Counted from the stretch's first letter, positions 41,300 to 50,791 are shown. The stretch is DNA of 64,000 nt from Betaproteobacteria bacterium (GCA_016720065.1 JADJXY010000002.1:1811001-1875000), one strand, 5' to 3'. Notes: generated by a model not told the origin, from the sequence alone. Numbers and translations are program-made.

Positions 41300-43465
41300 T
41301 CAACCCAATTCGAGGATGGTGTCGAACAAACGGCTGCCGACTTCGAGCATTTTGGCCGAAGCCTGGTAGGCCTGCTGGAACTTGATGAGATTGGCCGCCT
41401 CTTCGTCCAGATTGACGCCGGAAAGGGCCTGGCGCGCCGCTTCGGACTGCTCCAGGAGCGCCTGCTGCGCGTTGTTCTTGACCTGGGCCTGGCGGGTGCG
41501 GATGCCGTTGTCGGCCACCATCTGCGAATAGGCCGACTGGTAGGTGGCCGAGCCGCCGGCCATGGTGTTGCGGGTCTGCAGCCCGGCCAGGAGCAGGCCG
41601 TTGCGGTTGTCGTCCACGCCGCCGGCGTTGGTGGCCAGGGTGAAGCTGTCGCCGTTGCCCGGAGTGCCGGTAAGGGTGAAGGTGAGGCCGTCGAAGCCCA
41701 CCCGGGCGATGGCGCTGCCGCCGTTGCTCAGATTGACGCTGCCCGCAGTCGTCACGTCCGAAGTCCCGTCGGCGTAAAACACCGTCACCGACGTTCCCAC
41801 CGGAAAGCCCGACAGCGTCCCGGCCCCCGTATCGACGCTGAGGCTCAGGGGCAGATTGGCGAGGCTGTAGCCGGTGCTGACGCCGCCCTGGCTGAGAGTG
41901 AGGGTGCCCGTATTGGTGAGGGCCGCCTGGCTGCGCACCGGCGCGGCAGCGGCGACGAGGCGGGGATCGGTGGCGAAGCGCGCGTCCACGTCGATATTGC
42001 GGGCGATGCTGCGCGTGGGCTGGAGGGTGAAGTTGTCGCCGGCATCGCCCACCGCGGTGATGTCGATGGACAGGCCATCCACCACCACCGTTCCGATTCC
42101 GGTGCCGGCGGCCACCGCGGTGCCATCCGACAGACGGGTGATGGTGTAGGCCCCCCCGGCGCCGAAGGCGATCTTGTAATCGCTGCCGGTCAGGCGGGTA
42201 AACAGGCTGCCGTCGGTCACATCGACGCTGCCGGAAGAGATGTTGGGCAACACGAGGGCGTTGCCGGTGGCGCTGTTGACCGTGGTCTGCAAGGTGGCGA
42301 GGCTGGTATCGGACCAGGACTGGCCGTCGCTCGCCCGGGTCAGCGTATAGGTGCCGGCGGCGAAGGAGAGGGAAAAACGGCTGTCGGCGGCCGGGTCGAC
42401 GAAGCTCGCGCTGATGGCGCCGCTGCCGGTGTTATTGGTATTGGGCGTCACGTCCGGGGTGCCGATGAGGAAAAAGTCCTCCACCAGCCCGGAACCGCTC
42501 ACATTGCCCAGGAGATCGCGCCCCAGGGCGTGCTGGGCATTGAAGGTGAGCGCCATGGAGGCGGCGATGCGCCCCAACTGGTTGTAGGCGGTGTCGAGGG
42601 CCTCGCTGCGGAAGCTCAGCAGGCCGGACAGTTCGCCGCCGGTAATCAGGAATTCCGCCAGTTCCTGGGTTCCCCCGGCGGTCTGGAGCCCCACGGCGAT
42701 TTTGCTCGGATCGGCGGAGGAGGCCAGGGAAGTCATGCTCATGGCCTGGGTGCCGATGACCAGTTGCTGGCCGGTCCCGACGAAGACGTTGAAGCTGCCG
42801 TCGCTGTTGGTGGTGGTGGTGACCTTGACCCGCTCGTTGAGCTCGGCCACCAACTGGTCCCGCTGGTCGAGGAGGTCGTTGGCCGGCTGTCCGAAGGAGG
42901 CCTCGGCGATGATGATGCGCTGGTTGAGGTCGGCGATCTGGCTGGCGTAGGCATTCACCTCGGTCACCACGGCCTGGATGCGGCCATTGACCTCGTCGTT
43001 CAACTGGTCGAGACGGTTTTCCAGGGTATGGAAGCGATCCACCAGGGTCTGGGCGGTGGACACCATGGTCTGGCGGGCGGGCAGTTGGGAAGGGTTGGCT
43101 GCCATCTGCTGCACGCCGGCGAAGAAATCCTGCAGGGCCGGCGAGAGACCCGCGTTGGCATCGGCCAGCATGTCGTCGATCTGGCCGATCTCGTCCAGAT
43201 AGACGCCCAGTTGGCTCACATTGGTCTGGGCGTAATTGACCTGATTGGCGAGAAAGCCGCTGTAGAGGCGCTGCACGGTCACCACCCTCACCCCCTGCCC
43301 CAGCGATCCGGCGCCGGTCATCACCGCGGTATTGGTGGCCTGAATGGTGCGCTGGCGGTTGTAGCCGTCGGTATTGGCGTTGGTGATGTTGTGTTCGGTG
43401 ACCAGCAGCGCCATCTGCGCCGCCGCCAATCCCGATACACCGATGCTGTAGATGCCTGTGCTCAT
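41300..43465 (-). CDS. flgK: Flagellar hook-associated protein 1 FlgK
   Basis: 721 residues. The N-terminal rod/hook motif GVSGLAAAQMALLVTEHNITNANTDGYNRQ (in pattern, about 9-38) and the C-terminal YQASAKMLEVGSRLFDTIL helix are conserved. The middle (about 330-620) is a long variable surface region rich in Ser, Thr, Gly and Asn, larger than in E. coli FlgK (547 aa). It joins hook to filament. A strong GAGGA site lies before the ATG. It starts 45 bp after flgJ. Confidence 0.97.
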   Translation of the reverse strand: MSTGIYSIGVSGLAAAQMALLVTEHNITNANTDGYNRQRTIQATNTAVMTGAGSLGQGVRVVTVQRLYSGFLANQVNYAQTNVSQLGVYLDEIGQIDDMLADANAGLSPALQDFFAGVQQMAANPSQLPARQTMVSTAQTLVDRFHTLENRLDQLNDEVNGRIQAVVTEVNAYASQIADLNQRIIIAEASFGQPANDLLDQRDQLVAELNERVKVTTTTNSDGSFNVFVGTGQQLVIGTQAMSMTSLASSADPSKIAVGLQTAGGTQELAEFLITGGELSGLLSFRSEALDTAYNQLGRIAASMALTFNAQHALGRDLLGNVSGSGLVEDFFLIGTPDVTPNTNNTGSGAISASFVDPAADSRFSLSFAAGTYTLTRASDGQSWSDTSLATLQTTVNSATGNALVLPNISSGSVDVTDGSLFTRLTGSDYKIAFGAGGAYTITRLSDGTAVAAGTGIGTVVVDGLSIDITAVGDAGDNFTLQPTRSIARNIDVDARFATDPRLVAAAAPVRSQAALTNTGTLTLSQGGVSTGYSLANLPLSLSVDTGAGTLSGFPVGTSVTVFYADGTSDVTTAGSVNLSNGGSAIARVGFDGLTFTLTGTPGNGDSFTLATNAGGVDDNRNGLLLAGLQTRNTMAGGSATYQSAYSQMVADNGIRTRQAQVKNNAQQALLEQSEAARQALSGVNLDEEAANLIKFQQAYQASAKMLEVGSRLFDTILELG

Positions 43466-43510
43466 ATTCGTCCTCTGCTGAGGAGGTTAACGGCGCGTGC
43501 CGGCCAATGT

Positions 43511-44458
43511 TTAGCCGATCAATGCCTGCCGCAGGGTGGGGCCGCTGATGATGCGGGAAAGCTTTTCGGCATAGGCCGGATCGGTGGCGTAGCCGGCCTG
43601 TTGCAGGCGCCGGGCGAATTCCGCCCCGTCCTGGGAACCGATGACGCCGCCGTAGCGGGGATTGTTGCGCAGGAGCGCCGCGTAATCCTGGAACGCCTCG
43701 GCGTAGGATCCGTAGGCCCGGAAGCGCTCGCTCACCTGCTGCGGCACGCCGTCCACGTATTCCGTAGTCTGGGCCTCGACGGTGGCGCCGGTCCAGCCTC
43801 GTCCGGCCTTGATGCCGAACAGGTTGTAGCTGCCGCTGCCGTCGGAGCGCCGCGGTTCGCTGCGACCCCAGCCGCTTTCCAGGGCGGCGTGGGCCACCAG
43901 GAACTGGGGGGGAATGCCGGTGGAACGGCTGGCTTCGACGGCGTGGGGCCAGACGCGATTGACGAAGTCCCGCGCCGAGGCCGGGGCGGCGGCTTCGCCC
44001 GGCACGGGCGGGACGCCCGCAGCCTGGGCGGCGGAGAGGGAGGCCACCCCGCGGCCCGCAAGGGCCCCCGGGCGCAAGTCCGGCAGACCGGTGGGCACGG
44101 CAGCCGCCCCCGGGAGGCCCAGGGCGCCGACCCCGTCGCCGGAGTTCTTCAGATACTGCCCCAGTTGTTCCTCGATCAATCGGGCAAAGCCGAGTCCCTT
44201 GCCGGAAGCGAGGTTCTGCGCCAGCTGCTGATCGAGGAGCCCGGTGTAGAAGCGGGTCTGGTCGCTGTCCAGCAGGCCGTCCTGGGGCGTCGCATCGCGC
44301 ATGCTCTTCATGACCATCTGCAGGAACAGGGTCTCGAACTGGCGCGCCGCTTCCTTCAATCCCTGCTGCGGATCCCGGGCCAGAGCCTCGCGGATGTCCT
44401 GACTGACGCGGGCATCCACCGCCAGCCGGTTGGGGGTGTCCTGAATCTTGATCGCCAT
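43511..44458 (-). CDS. flgJ: FlgJ, rod-capping protein with peptidoglycan hydrolase domain
   Basis: 315 residues, dual-domain: N-terminal rod-cap region (about 20-110: EAARQFETLFLQMVMKSMRD, SGKGLGFARLI) and C-terminal glucosaminidase-type domain (about 165-313) with the catalytic-Glu motif AHAALESGWGRSE and NLFGIKAGRGW. It opens peptidoglycan for the growing rod in the periplasm. A low-complexity Pro/Ala linker joins the two parts. It follows flgI by 60 bp. Confidence 0.96.
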   Translation of the reverse strand: MAIKIQDTPNRLAVDARVSQDIREALARDPQQGLKEAARQFETLFLQMVMKSMRDATPQDGLLDSDQTRFYTGLLDQQLAQNLASGKGLGFARLIEEQLGQYLKNSGDGVGALGLPGAAAVPTGLPDLRPGALAGRGVASLSAAQAAGVPPVPGEAAAPASARDFVNRVWPHAVEASRSTGIPPQFLVAHAALESGWGRSEPRRSDGSGSYNLFGIKAGRGWTGATVEAQTTEYVDGVPQQVSERFRAYGSYAEAFQDYAALLRNNPRYGGVIGSQDGAEFARRLQQAGYATDPAYAEKLSRIISGPTLRQALIG

Positions 44459-44518
44459 GGTGACAGGGGGTCTCCGGCGCGGCTCAGACCGGGCGAAACC
44501 CGTGGAAGGGCCACCGCA

Positions 44519-45619
44519 TCAGATCACCTCCAGTTCGGCGCGCAGGGCGCCGGCGGCCTTCATGGCCTGGAGGATGGCCAGCAGATCGAGGGGATTGGCC
44601 CCCAGGGCATTGAGCGCCTTGACCACGTCGGCGAGGTTGGCCCCGGCCTTGACGCTCATCAGGCTGCCGTTGTCCTGCTTGACCTGGATATCGGTGGTCG
44701 GGGCCTGGGCCAGCCCACCGGGCTGTTCGCCAACGACGACGGAGAGATTGCCGTGGGCCACGGCGCAGCTTTCCAGAGTGACCGTCCGGTTCATGACCAC
44801 CGAGCCGGTGCGGGGATTGACGATGACCTTGGCGGCAGAAATCGCCGGCGTGACTTCCAGATTGTCCAGTCGCCCCAGGAAGGCGACCCGGGCGTCGGCT
44901 TCGTCCGGTGCCCGCACCCGGATCTGCCGGCCGTCCACCGCCTGGGCCACGTTGCGCCCCAGGGCGGCGTTGATGGCCTCGACCACTTTCTGGGCCGTGC
45001 CGAAGTCGGCGCTGGCCAGTTCGTAGTGGATGTAGGGGCCGTTGCCCACCGGCGTTGGCACTTCGCGCTCGACCGTCGCGCCGGCCGGGATGCGGCCCGC
45101 CGACAGGTGGTTGACCGTGACCTTGGCGCCCCCCGCCGAGGCACCGGCGCCGCCCACCAGCACGTTGCCCTGGGCGATGGCGTAAACCTGGCCGTCGGCA
45201 CCCTTCATGGGGGTCATGAGCAGGGTGCCGCCCCGCAGGCTCTTGGCGTTGCCCAGGGAGGAAACGGTCACGTCCATGGCCTGCCCGGCCTTGGAGAAGG
45301 GCGGCAGGCTGGTGGTGACCATGACCGCCGCGGCGTTTTTCAGCTGGAGCTTGGCGGCTTGGTCGGCGGACAGGGTGATGCCCATCTGGGCCAGCATGTT
45401 GGCGATGGCCTGGGTGGTGAAGGGCGTCTGGGTGGTCTGGTCACCGGTGCCGTCCAGGCCGACGACGATGCCGTAACCGATGAGCTGGTTGCTGCGCACC
45501 CCCTGGATACTGGCCAGGTCCTTGATGCGCTCGGCCTGGGCCGTACCCGCCAGGAGTGCGCAGCAGCCGGCGGCGAGGATTGCCGCCTGCCGGAACCAAT
45601 TGCCGCTCGATGTCTTCAT
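44519..45619 (-). CDS. flgI: Flagellar P-ring protein FlgI
   Basis: 366 residues with a Sec signal peptide (cleavage after AQA, about 29) and the FlgI signature ERIKDLASIQGVRSNQLIGYGIVVGLDGTGD (in pattern, about 30-60). The conserved GTLLMTPMKGADGQVYAIAQG motif and the C-terminal VKALNALGANPLDLLAILQAMK follow, in pattern. It polymerises into the P ring in the peptidoglycan layer. It starts 24 bp after flgH. Confidence 0.98.
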   Translation of the reverse strand: MKTSSGNWFRQAAILAAGCCALLAGTAQAERIKDLASIQGVRSNQLIGYGIVVGLDGTGDQTTQTPFTTQAIANMLAQMGITLSADQAAKLQLKNAAAVMVTTSLPPFSKAGQAMDVTVSSLGNAKSLRGGTLLMTPMKGADGQVYAIAQGNVLVGGAGASAGGAKVTVNHLSAGRIPAGATVEREVPTPVGNGPYIHYELASADFGTAQKVVEAINAALGRNVAQAVDGRQIRVRAPDEADARVAFLGRLDNLEVTPAISAAKVIVNPRTGSVVMNRTVTLESCAVAHGNLSVVVGEQPGGLAQAPTTDIQVKQDNGSLMSVKAGANLADVVKALNALGANPLDLLAILQAMKAAGALRAELEVI

Positions 45620-45643
45620 TTGCCGCCTCCGGCCGTATTTTTC

Positions 45644-46306
45644 CTAGAACGGCAGAACACTAAGGAAGAAGCGTGCCAGCCAGCCGATGGTTTCCGAGTC
45701 GGCAATCTGGCCGGCGGATTTGTATTCGATGCGGGCGTCGGCGATCTTGGACGAGGGCACGGTGTTGGTGGAATCGATGAACACCGGATTGACCACGCCC
45801 GAGACGCGCACGTATTCCTGCTCCTTGCCGATGGCGACCTGCTTTTCGCCGGAAACCAGGAGATTGCCGTTGGGCAGGACCTCGATGACCGTGGCGGTCA
45901 TGGTGCCGTTGAACAGGTTGCGGTTGCCGGCGTTGCCCTTGCCCTCGAAGGCGGTCGTGCTGGAGGCATCCAGCCCGAGACCCCGCAGGCCCTTGCCCGG
46001 CAGGCGGGAGACGGTGTTGACCTCCGCCGACATGGTGCTGGTCCGGTCGATCTTGGCGTTCGACGTCGTCGAAGCCGAGGTGCTCTCGGTGATGGTGACG
46101 GTGAGGGTGTCGCCGACGAAGCGCGCCCGGTGGTCCTCGAAGAGCGGCCGGCTGTAGCCTGCCTGATAGATGGCACCCCGGCCGACGGCCATGGCCGGGC
46201 GATCGGCGGGCCGCGTGGTCATGGGCTGATGGACGTTGGTCGGCGGAACGGTCTGGCAGGCGGCGAGGAGAAGGGCCACCAGCGCGAGGGAAGCGAGGCT
46301 TTTCAT
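45644..46306 (-). CDS. flgH: Flagellar L-ring lipoprotein FlgH
   Basis: 220 residues with lipobox LLAAC (Cys at about 17) and FlgH motifs: GAIYQAGYSRPLFEDHRARFVGDTLTV (in pattern), ITESTSAS, NLLVSGEKQV and the C-terminal WLARFFLSVLPF. It forms the outer-membrane L ring. A longer frame opens to 47134 but overlaps flgG; the ATG at 46306, 8 bp after the flgG stop, gives the proper lipoprotein signal. Confidence 0.97.
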   Translation of the reverse strand: MKSLASLALVALLLAACQTVPPTNVHQPMTTRPADRPAMAVGRGAIYQAGYSRPLFEDHRARFVGDTLTVTITESTSASTTSNAKIDRTSTMSAEVNTVSRLPGKGLRGLGLDASSTTAFEGKGNAGNRNLFNGTMTATVIEVLPNGNLLVSGEKQVAIGKEQEYVRVSGVVNPVFIDSTNTVPSSKIADARIEYKSAGQIADSETIGWLARFFLSVLPF

Positions 46307-46314
46307 GGCGCGAC

Positions 46315-47097
46315 TCACAACTGGGTCAGGCGACCCAGCATCTGGTCGGACGTGGACACCACCTTGGAATTGAGTTCGTAGGCCCGTTGGGTCTGGATCA
46401 TGGTCACCAGCTCCTCGGCCACATTGACATTGGAGGTTTCCACATAGCCCTGGCTGACGATGCCGGCGCCGTTGGTCCCCGGGGTATTGGGGGTGGGGGC
46501 GCCGCTGGCGGCGGTTTCCTGGAACAGGTTCTGCCCCAGGCTTTGCAGGCCGCCCGGGTTGATGAAGGTGGCCAGCTGGATCGAGCCGATCTGGGTGGCG
46601 GTGGCGCTGCCGGTCTGGGTGACGGTCACGGTGCCGTCCTGACCGATGGACATGGACAGCGCATCGGCGGGAATGGTGATCGCCGGAGAAAGGGGAAAGC
46701 CGTCGGCGGTGACGATCTGGCCTTGATTGTCCTTCTGGAAGGAGCCGTCCCGGGTGTAGCCCGTGGTGCCGTCCGGCAGGAGGATCTGGAAAAAGCCGTT
46801 GCCCTGGACGGCAATATCGAGGGAATTGTCTGTCTTCTGCACATTGCCCTGGGTAAACACCCGGGCCACGGCCACCGGCCGCGCCCCCGTCCCGATCTGG
46901 AGGCCGGTGGGGATCTGGGTCTGCTGCGAGGACTGGGCGCCGGGCTGACGCAGGGTCTGGTAGAGCAGATCCTCGAACACGGCCCGGCCCCGCTTGTAGC
47001 CGTTGGTGCTGACGTTGGCCAGGTTGTTGGCGATGACGTCGAGCTGGGTCTGCTGGGCATCGAGACCGGTGCGGGCAATCCAGAGGGAGCGGATCAT
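46315..47097 (-). CDS. flgG: Distal rod protein FlgG
   Basis: 260 residues, the standard FlgG length. It starts MIRSLWIARTGLDAQQTQLD, has LANVSTNGYKRGRAVFEDLLYQTLRQPGA (in pattern) and ends ELVTMIQTQRAYELNSKVVSTSDQML (in pattern). It forms the distal rod. It follows flgF by 20 bp. Confidence 0.98.
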   Translation of the reverse strand: MIRSLWIARTGLDAQQTQLDVIANNLANVSTNGYKRGRAVFEDLLYQTLRQPGAQSSQQTQIPTGLQIGTGARPVAVARVFTQGNVQKTDNSLDIAVQGNGFFQILLPDGTTGYTRDGSFQKDNQGQIVTADGFPLSPAITIPADALSMSIGQDGTVTVTQTGSATATQIGSIQLATFINPGGLQSLGQNLFQETAASGAPTPNTPGTNGAGIVSQGYVETSNVNVAEELVTMIQTQRAYELNSKVVSTSDQMLGRLTQL

Positions 47098-47117
47098 GGC
47101 ATATTCCTAAGAGTGAA

Positions 47118-47861
47118 TCATGCGGCCAGCGCAAGGAGCTGGTCGGCGCGCTGGGCGTTGCCTTCGGCGTTCTGCATCATCTTGATCTGCATCTCGAACT
47201 GGCGGGACAGGCTGATGAGATTGACCATGGCATCGACCACATTGACGTTGCTGCCTTCCAGGGCACCGGAATTGAGACGCACCTGATCGTCCACCGGCGC
47301 GGCTTCGCCGCCCCGCAGGCGGAAGAAGCCATCGTCCCCGCGCACCAGATCGGCCTCGGGGGGATTGACCAGCTTGATGCGCCCCACGGCGTTGGAACTG
47401 TTGGGCGTACCGAAGGAAGGCACCACGGAGACCGTGCCGTCGGGAGCAATTTCCACCACGTTGTCCGGTGGCACGTTGATGGGCCCGCCATCGCCCGCGA
47501 CGGTCTGGCCGGCCTTGGTTTGCAGCAGGCCATTCACATTGACATCCAGGCTGCCGGCCCGGGTGTAGGCCTCGCTGCCGTCCGGCATCTGGAGAGCGAT
47601 CCAGCCGCGGCCGCGTACCGCCACGTCGAGATTGCGGCCGGTGTACATGAGGGGGCCCTCGTCGAAGACATCGGCCACCGTCGCGTCTACCACGAAGGCC
47701 CGCGTCGGCACGCCCTCGCCGAGGACTGGCACGGCGCGGAAACGATGCTCCTGCGCCTTGAAGCCGATAGTGCTGGCGTTGGCCAGGTTGTGCGCATTGC
47801 CCGCCTGTTGCAGGAAGGTATGCTTGGCCCCGGTCATCGCGGTGTAGATCAGGCGATCCAT
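47118..47861 (-). CDS. flgF: Proximal rod protein FlgF
   Basis: 247 residues with MDRLIYTAMTGAKHTFLQQA, ANASTIGFKAQEHRFRAVPV and the C-terminal VNVVDAMVNLISLSRQFEMQIKMMQ (in pattern). The C-terminal motif and length fit FlgF better than FlgG. It is a proximal rod subunit. It starts 28 bp after the flgE stop. Confidence 0.97.
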   Translation of the reverse strand: MDRLIYTAMTGAKHTFLQQAGNAHNLANASTIGFKAQEHRFRAVPVLGEGVPTRAFVVDATVADVFDEGPLMYTGRNLDVAVRGRGWIALQMPDGSEAYTRAGSLDVNVNGLLQTKAGQTVAGDGGPINVPPDNVVEIAPDGTVSVVPSFGTPNSSNAVGRIKLVNPPEADLVRGDDGFFRLRGGEAAPVDDQVRLNSGALEGSNVNVVDAMVNLISLSRQFEMQIKMMQNAEGNAQRADQLLALAA

Positions 47862-47889
47862 GCTGGCGCTCCCGTCGTTTCAGAATCGA

Positions 47890-49197
47890 TCAGCGCAGGT
47901 TGACCAGGGTCTGGAGAATCTGGTCCTGGGTCTTGATCGACTGGGCGTTGGCCTGGTAATTGCGCTGCTGCGTAATGAGGTTGACCAGTTCCGCCGTGAG
48001 ATCCACGTTGGATTCTTCCACCGTCGCCGAGCTGAGCACCCCCAGGCTGGAGGTGTTGGGGGCTCCCACCAGGGCCGGACCGGAATCCGAGGTTTCCGTC
48101 CATTGATTGTTGCCCAGGGACTGCAAACCATTGGGATTGGTGAAATTGGCCAGCACCACCTGCCCCTGGTTGAAGGTCTGTCCGTTGCTGTAGCGGCCCT
48201 GGATGACGCCATCGTTGCCCACCGAGAGACCCACCAGATGGCCCGCGGTGTAACCGTCCTGCTCGATCCGGTTGGTGCCGAAGGGGCTGCCGAACTGCGT
48301 GCTGCCGGTGAAATCGATATTGAAGGCCAGGGGGGTCGCCGCGCCGTTGGTATTGCCCAGACTGGTCCCTACGTTGTTCAGATCGATGGAGATGGCCACC
48401 GGGTTGCCGCTGTTCAATTGCCCCGAGGTGTTGAAGTTCAGGGTTCCCAAGGGGCCGGTGGATCCGCTGTTCTGGTTGGTGGTGCCATCGACGTTGCCAT
48501 AGACCTCCCAGTCCCCGGCGGTGGCCGCCTTGCGGAAATACATGGTCAGGGTGTGGGCGTTGCCCAGGGTGTCGTACACCGAAAGCGCGGTGGAAAAATT
48601 GTAGGTCAGGGGGTCCGGCGTCCAGCCGGCGACGGTACCGGCCCCGGGACCGTCGGCCCAGGCGCTGGTGGGCACCGTTTCCCGGGAATCCAGGTTGATG
48701 TTGGCCTTGACGCCATTGAAGGTCGAACTGGTGTTGGACCCGGTCGCCACCGGCGCCAGATCCGAGGCCGAAATCTGCAGGGCGACGGGCGTGGAGGCCG
48801 TGATGATGCCGGACTGGGCCGGGTAGCCGGTGAGGCGCATGCCCTGGTCGTTGATGACGTAGCCGTTCTTGTCCAGGTGGAACTGGCCGTTGCGGGTATA
48901 GGTCACCGCACCGTTGTTGTCCATGCGGAAGAAGCCGGCACCGTTGATCGAAATATCCAGGGGATTGTTGGTGGTGGTGATGTTGCCCTGGGTGAATTGC
49001 TGCTGCACGGCCGACAGACTGACCCCGATGCCCACTTGGCTGGAGCCGCTGCCGGCCAGGGAATTGGCATAGACGTCGGAAAAATGGGAAACCGCGCCCT
49101 TGTAGCCGACCGTACTGGCATTGGCGATATTGTTGCTGGTGACGTCGATGGCCTTGGACGCCGTATTGAGCCCGCTCAGACCTTGTTGGAATGCCAT
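47890..49197 (-). CDS. flgE: Flagellar hook protein FlgE
   Basis: 435 residues. N-terminus MAFQQGLSGLNTASKAIDV, ANASTVGYKGAVSHFSDVY; central domains (about 140-340) with Asn/Ser/Gly-rich hook surface; C-terminus VNLITQQRNYQANAQSIKTQDQILQTLVNLR (in pattern). It builds the hook, with length within the normal range. It follows flgD by 11 bp. Confidence 0.98.
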   Translation of the reverse strand: MAFQQGLSGLNTASKAIDVTSNNIANASTVGYKGAVSHFSDVYANSLAGSGSSQVGIGVSLSAVQQQFTQGNITTTNNPLDISINGAGFFRMDNNGAVTYTRNGQFHLDKNGYVINDQGMRLTGYPAQSGIITASTPVALQISASDLAPVATGSNTSSTFNGVKANINLDSRETVPTSAWADGPGAGTVAGWTPDPLTYNFSTALSVYDTLGNAHTLTMYFRKAATAGDWEVYGNVDGTTNQNSGSTGPLGTLNFNTSGQLNSGNPVAISIDLNNVGTSLGNTNGAATPLAFNIDFTGSTQFGSPFGTNRIEQDGYTAGHLVGLSVGNDGVIQGRYSNGQTFNQGQVVLANFTNPNGLQSLGNNQWTETSDSGPALVGAPNTSSLGVLSSATVEESNVDLTAELVNLITQQRNYQANAQSIKTQDQILQTLVNLR

Positions 49198-49208
49198 GAT
49201 CTATCCCC

Positions 49209-49895
49209 TCAGTAAATTTCTTGCACGTCGTTGAAGGCAAAATCGCCGAGACTGCCGAGATCGAGCACGAAGCCGTTGCCGCTGCGGGTCACGGCACCCA
49301 CCAGCCCCAATTGAAGCGCGGTGGGCGTGAGCGTCTTGCTGTCCTGGGTGGCCGTCACCTTGAAGCTGTAACTGCCGTCGGGGACCGCGCCGCCGGCGTT
49401 GTTCTTGCCGTCCCAGAGGAAGGTGGCGGTGCCGGCTTCGTATTCGCCCAGATTGGCCGTGCGTACCAGGTTGCCGGACTTGTCGAAGACCTGGACCTGC
49501 ACGTTATCCACCGCCTGGTCGAGCTTGAAGCCCGCCGCGGCGACGCCTTCGGACAGGTTGATATTCTTGCCCGGCACCAGCACGGTTTTGCCAATGATGC
49601 CCGCCGCCTGCATGGCCTGGGCGTTGTTGTAGCCGTCGAGCAGCTTGGTCAGGGTGGCGTTGAGCCTTTCGATGCCATTGACCGTGTTGATCTGGGCAAG
49701 CTGGGTGGTGACCTGGGCGTTGTCCAGCGGATTGAGCGGATCCTGGTTCTTGATCTGCGTCATCAGCAGGGTGAGGAAGCGATCCTCCATGGCCTCGGTG
49801 GTCGATTTGCTCTTGGTGGTGCTCGAGGTGCCGTTGAGGGAGGCGAAGAGGTCTGCCGCCGATGCGGCAGCGCTGGTGGATGAGGTCGTTGCCAT
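49209..49895 (-). CDS. flgD: Hook-cap scaffolding protein FlgD
   Basis: 228 residues: Ser/Thr/Ala-rich N-terminus (about 1-35), the conserved FLTLLMTQIKNQDPLNPLDNAQ segment (about 40-61, in pattern) and the FlgD Ig-like/Tudor domain with FLWDGKNNAGGAVPDGSYSFKVTA (in pattern). It caps the hook during assembly. It follows flgC by 12 bp. Confidence 0.97.
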   Translation of the reverse strand: MATTSSTSAAASAADLFASLNGTSSTTKSKSTTEAMEDRFLTLLMTQIKNQDPLNPLDNAQVTTQLAQINTVNGIERLNATLTKLLDGYNNAQAMQAAGIIGKTVLVPGKNINLSEGVAAAGFKLDQAVDNVQVQVFDKSGNLVRTANLGEYEAGTATFLWDGKNNAGGAVPDGSYSFKVTATQDSKTLTPTALQLGLVGAVTRSGNGFVLDLGSLGDFAFNDVQEIY

Positions 49896-49907
49896 GGTTC
49901 AGTCCTC

Positions 49908-50318
49908 CTACTGGCCGATCTGAAGAGTGCGCATCATCATGTTCTTGGCGGTGTTCATGACCTCCACATTGCTCTGGTAGGAGCGCGAGGCGGAAATCAT
50001 GTTGGTCATTTCCTCGACCACGTTCACGTTGGGGAAGGCGACGTAGCCCTTCTCGTCGGCGGCGGGGTTCTTGGGGTCGTACACCATGCGGGGCGGCGAC
50101 GCGTCCTCGACCACCTGGCGCACCCGCACCCCCCGGGCCCCGTCGCTGCCACCGGCCACCGGAACGGCCTCGAAGACGACCTGCTTCGCCCGGTAGGGCC
50201 GCCCATCGGAAGAGACGATGCTGTCGGCGTTGGCCAGATTGGACGCCACGGCGTTGAGACGCATGGACTGAGCGGTCATGGCGCTCGAGGAGATGTGAAA
50301 GACGTTGAACAGGCTCAT
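49908..50318 (-). CDS. flgC: Proximal rod protein FlgC
   Basis: 136 residues: MSLFNVFHISSSAMTAQSMR, NLANADS, then PYRAKQVVFEAVP, KGYVAFPNVNVVEEMTNMIS and YQSNVEVMNTAKNMMMRTLQ. It forms the proximal rod with FlgB and FlgF. It starts 17 bp after the flgB stop; an upstream in-frame extension to 50870 overlaps flgB and is rejected. Confidence 0.97.
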   Translation of the reverse strand: MSLFNVFHISSSAMTAQSMRLNAVASNLANADSIVSSDGRPYRAKQVVFEAVPVAGGSDGARGVRVRQVVEDASPPRMVYDPKNPAADEKGYVAFPNVNVVEEMTNMISASRSYQSNVEVMNTAKNMMMRTLQIGQ

Positions 50319-50335
50319 GCGATGGGCTCCAGGCG

Positions 50336-50740
50336 TCAGGATTGAGTGCTGAGGGCAGCCTTGAGGCCCTGCAGGCGGTCGCCCACCAGACGGGCCAGGA
50401 TGTCGTATTGCAGGGCGTTCTCGGCCATCTGAGCGCGCTCCACGTCCATATCCACCGTGTTGCCGTCGACCGCCGACTGGGTTTCCTTGCGGTAGGCCAG
50501 GGGGGCCGAAGCCGCGGCGGACCCGCCCTCCAGGTGGCGATCGGAGCTGCGGCTGAGGGTCAGGTCGCCCAGCCCGCGCCCGCTCATGGCCTGGGCCATG
50601 GCAGAACGGAAGTCGAAATCCCGCGCCTTGTAGTTGGGGGTATCGGCGTTGGCGATATTGGCGGCGAGCACCTGATGGCGCTCGGCGCGCAGGCCGATGG
50701 CGGTGCGCAGGGAGTCCAGACTGGCGGCGATGCTTTGCAT
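50336..50740 (-). CDS. flgB: Proximal rod protein FlgB
   Basis: 134 residues with LRAERHQVLAANIANADTPNYKARDFDF (in pattern, about 18-45) and the C-terminal VDMDVERAQMAENALQYDIL motif (about 96-115). It heads the ten-gene flgB-flgL operon and is preceded by a sigma54-like promoter. A GGAAAA ribosome site lies before the ATG. Confidence 0.96.
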   Translation of the reverse strand: MQSIAASLDSLRTAIGLRAERHQVLAANIANADTPNYKARDFDFRSAMAQAMSGRGLGDLTLSRSSDRHLEGGSAAASAPLAYRKETQSAVDGNTVDMDVERAQMAENALQYDILARLVGDRLQGLKAALSTQS

Positions 50741-50774
50741 GGGCTTTTCCAAATAGACGTTGCGCCAGCCCTTT

Positions 50775-50791
50775 TGCAGGAAGCATGCCAG
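50775..50791 (-). promoter_or_regulatory. Sigma54-like promoter of the flgB operon
   Basis: On the minus strand CTGGCATGCTTCCTGCA presents GG and GC separated by exactly 10 nt, as in the sigma54 consensus TGGCACG-N4-TTGCA, with two mismatches. The predicted start is about 24 nt before the flgB ATG. Sigma54 control of middle flagellar genes is established in many Beta- and Gammaproteobacteria. Confidence 0.65.

Noticed and set aside
40994..46381. 1795-codon open frame on the + strand opposite flgL-flgH
   Set aside because: It lies wholly antisense to five well-recognised flagellar genes. Its composition (Gly/His/Asp/Gln-rich, no domains) is what codon bias in high-GC genes creates on the opposite strand.
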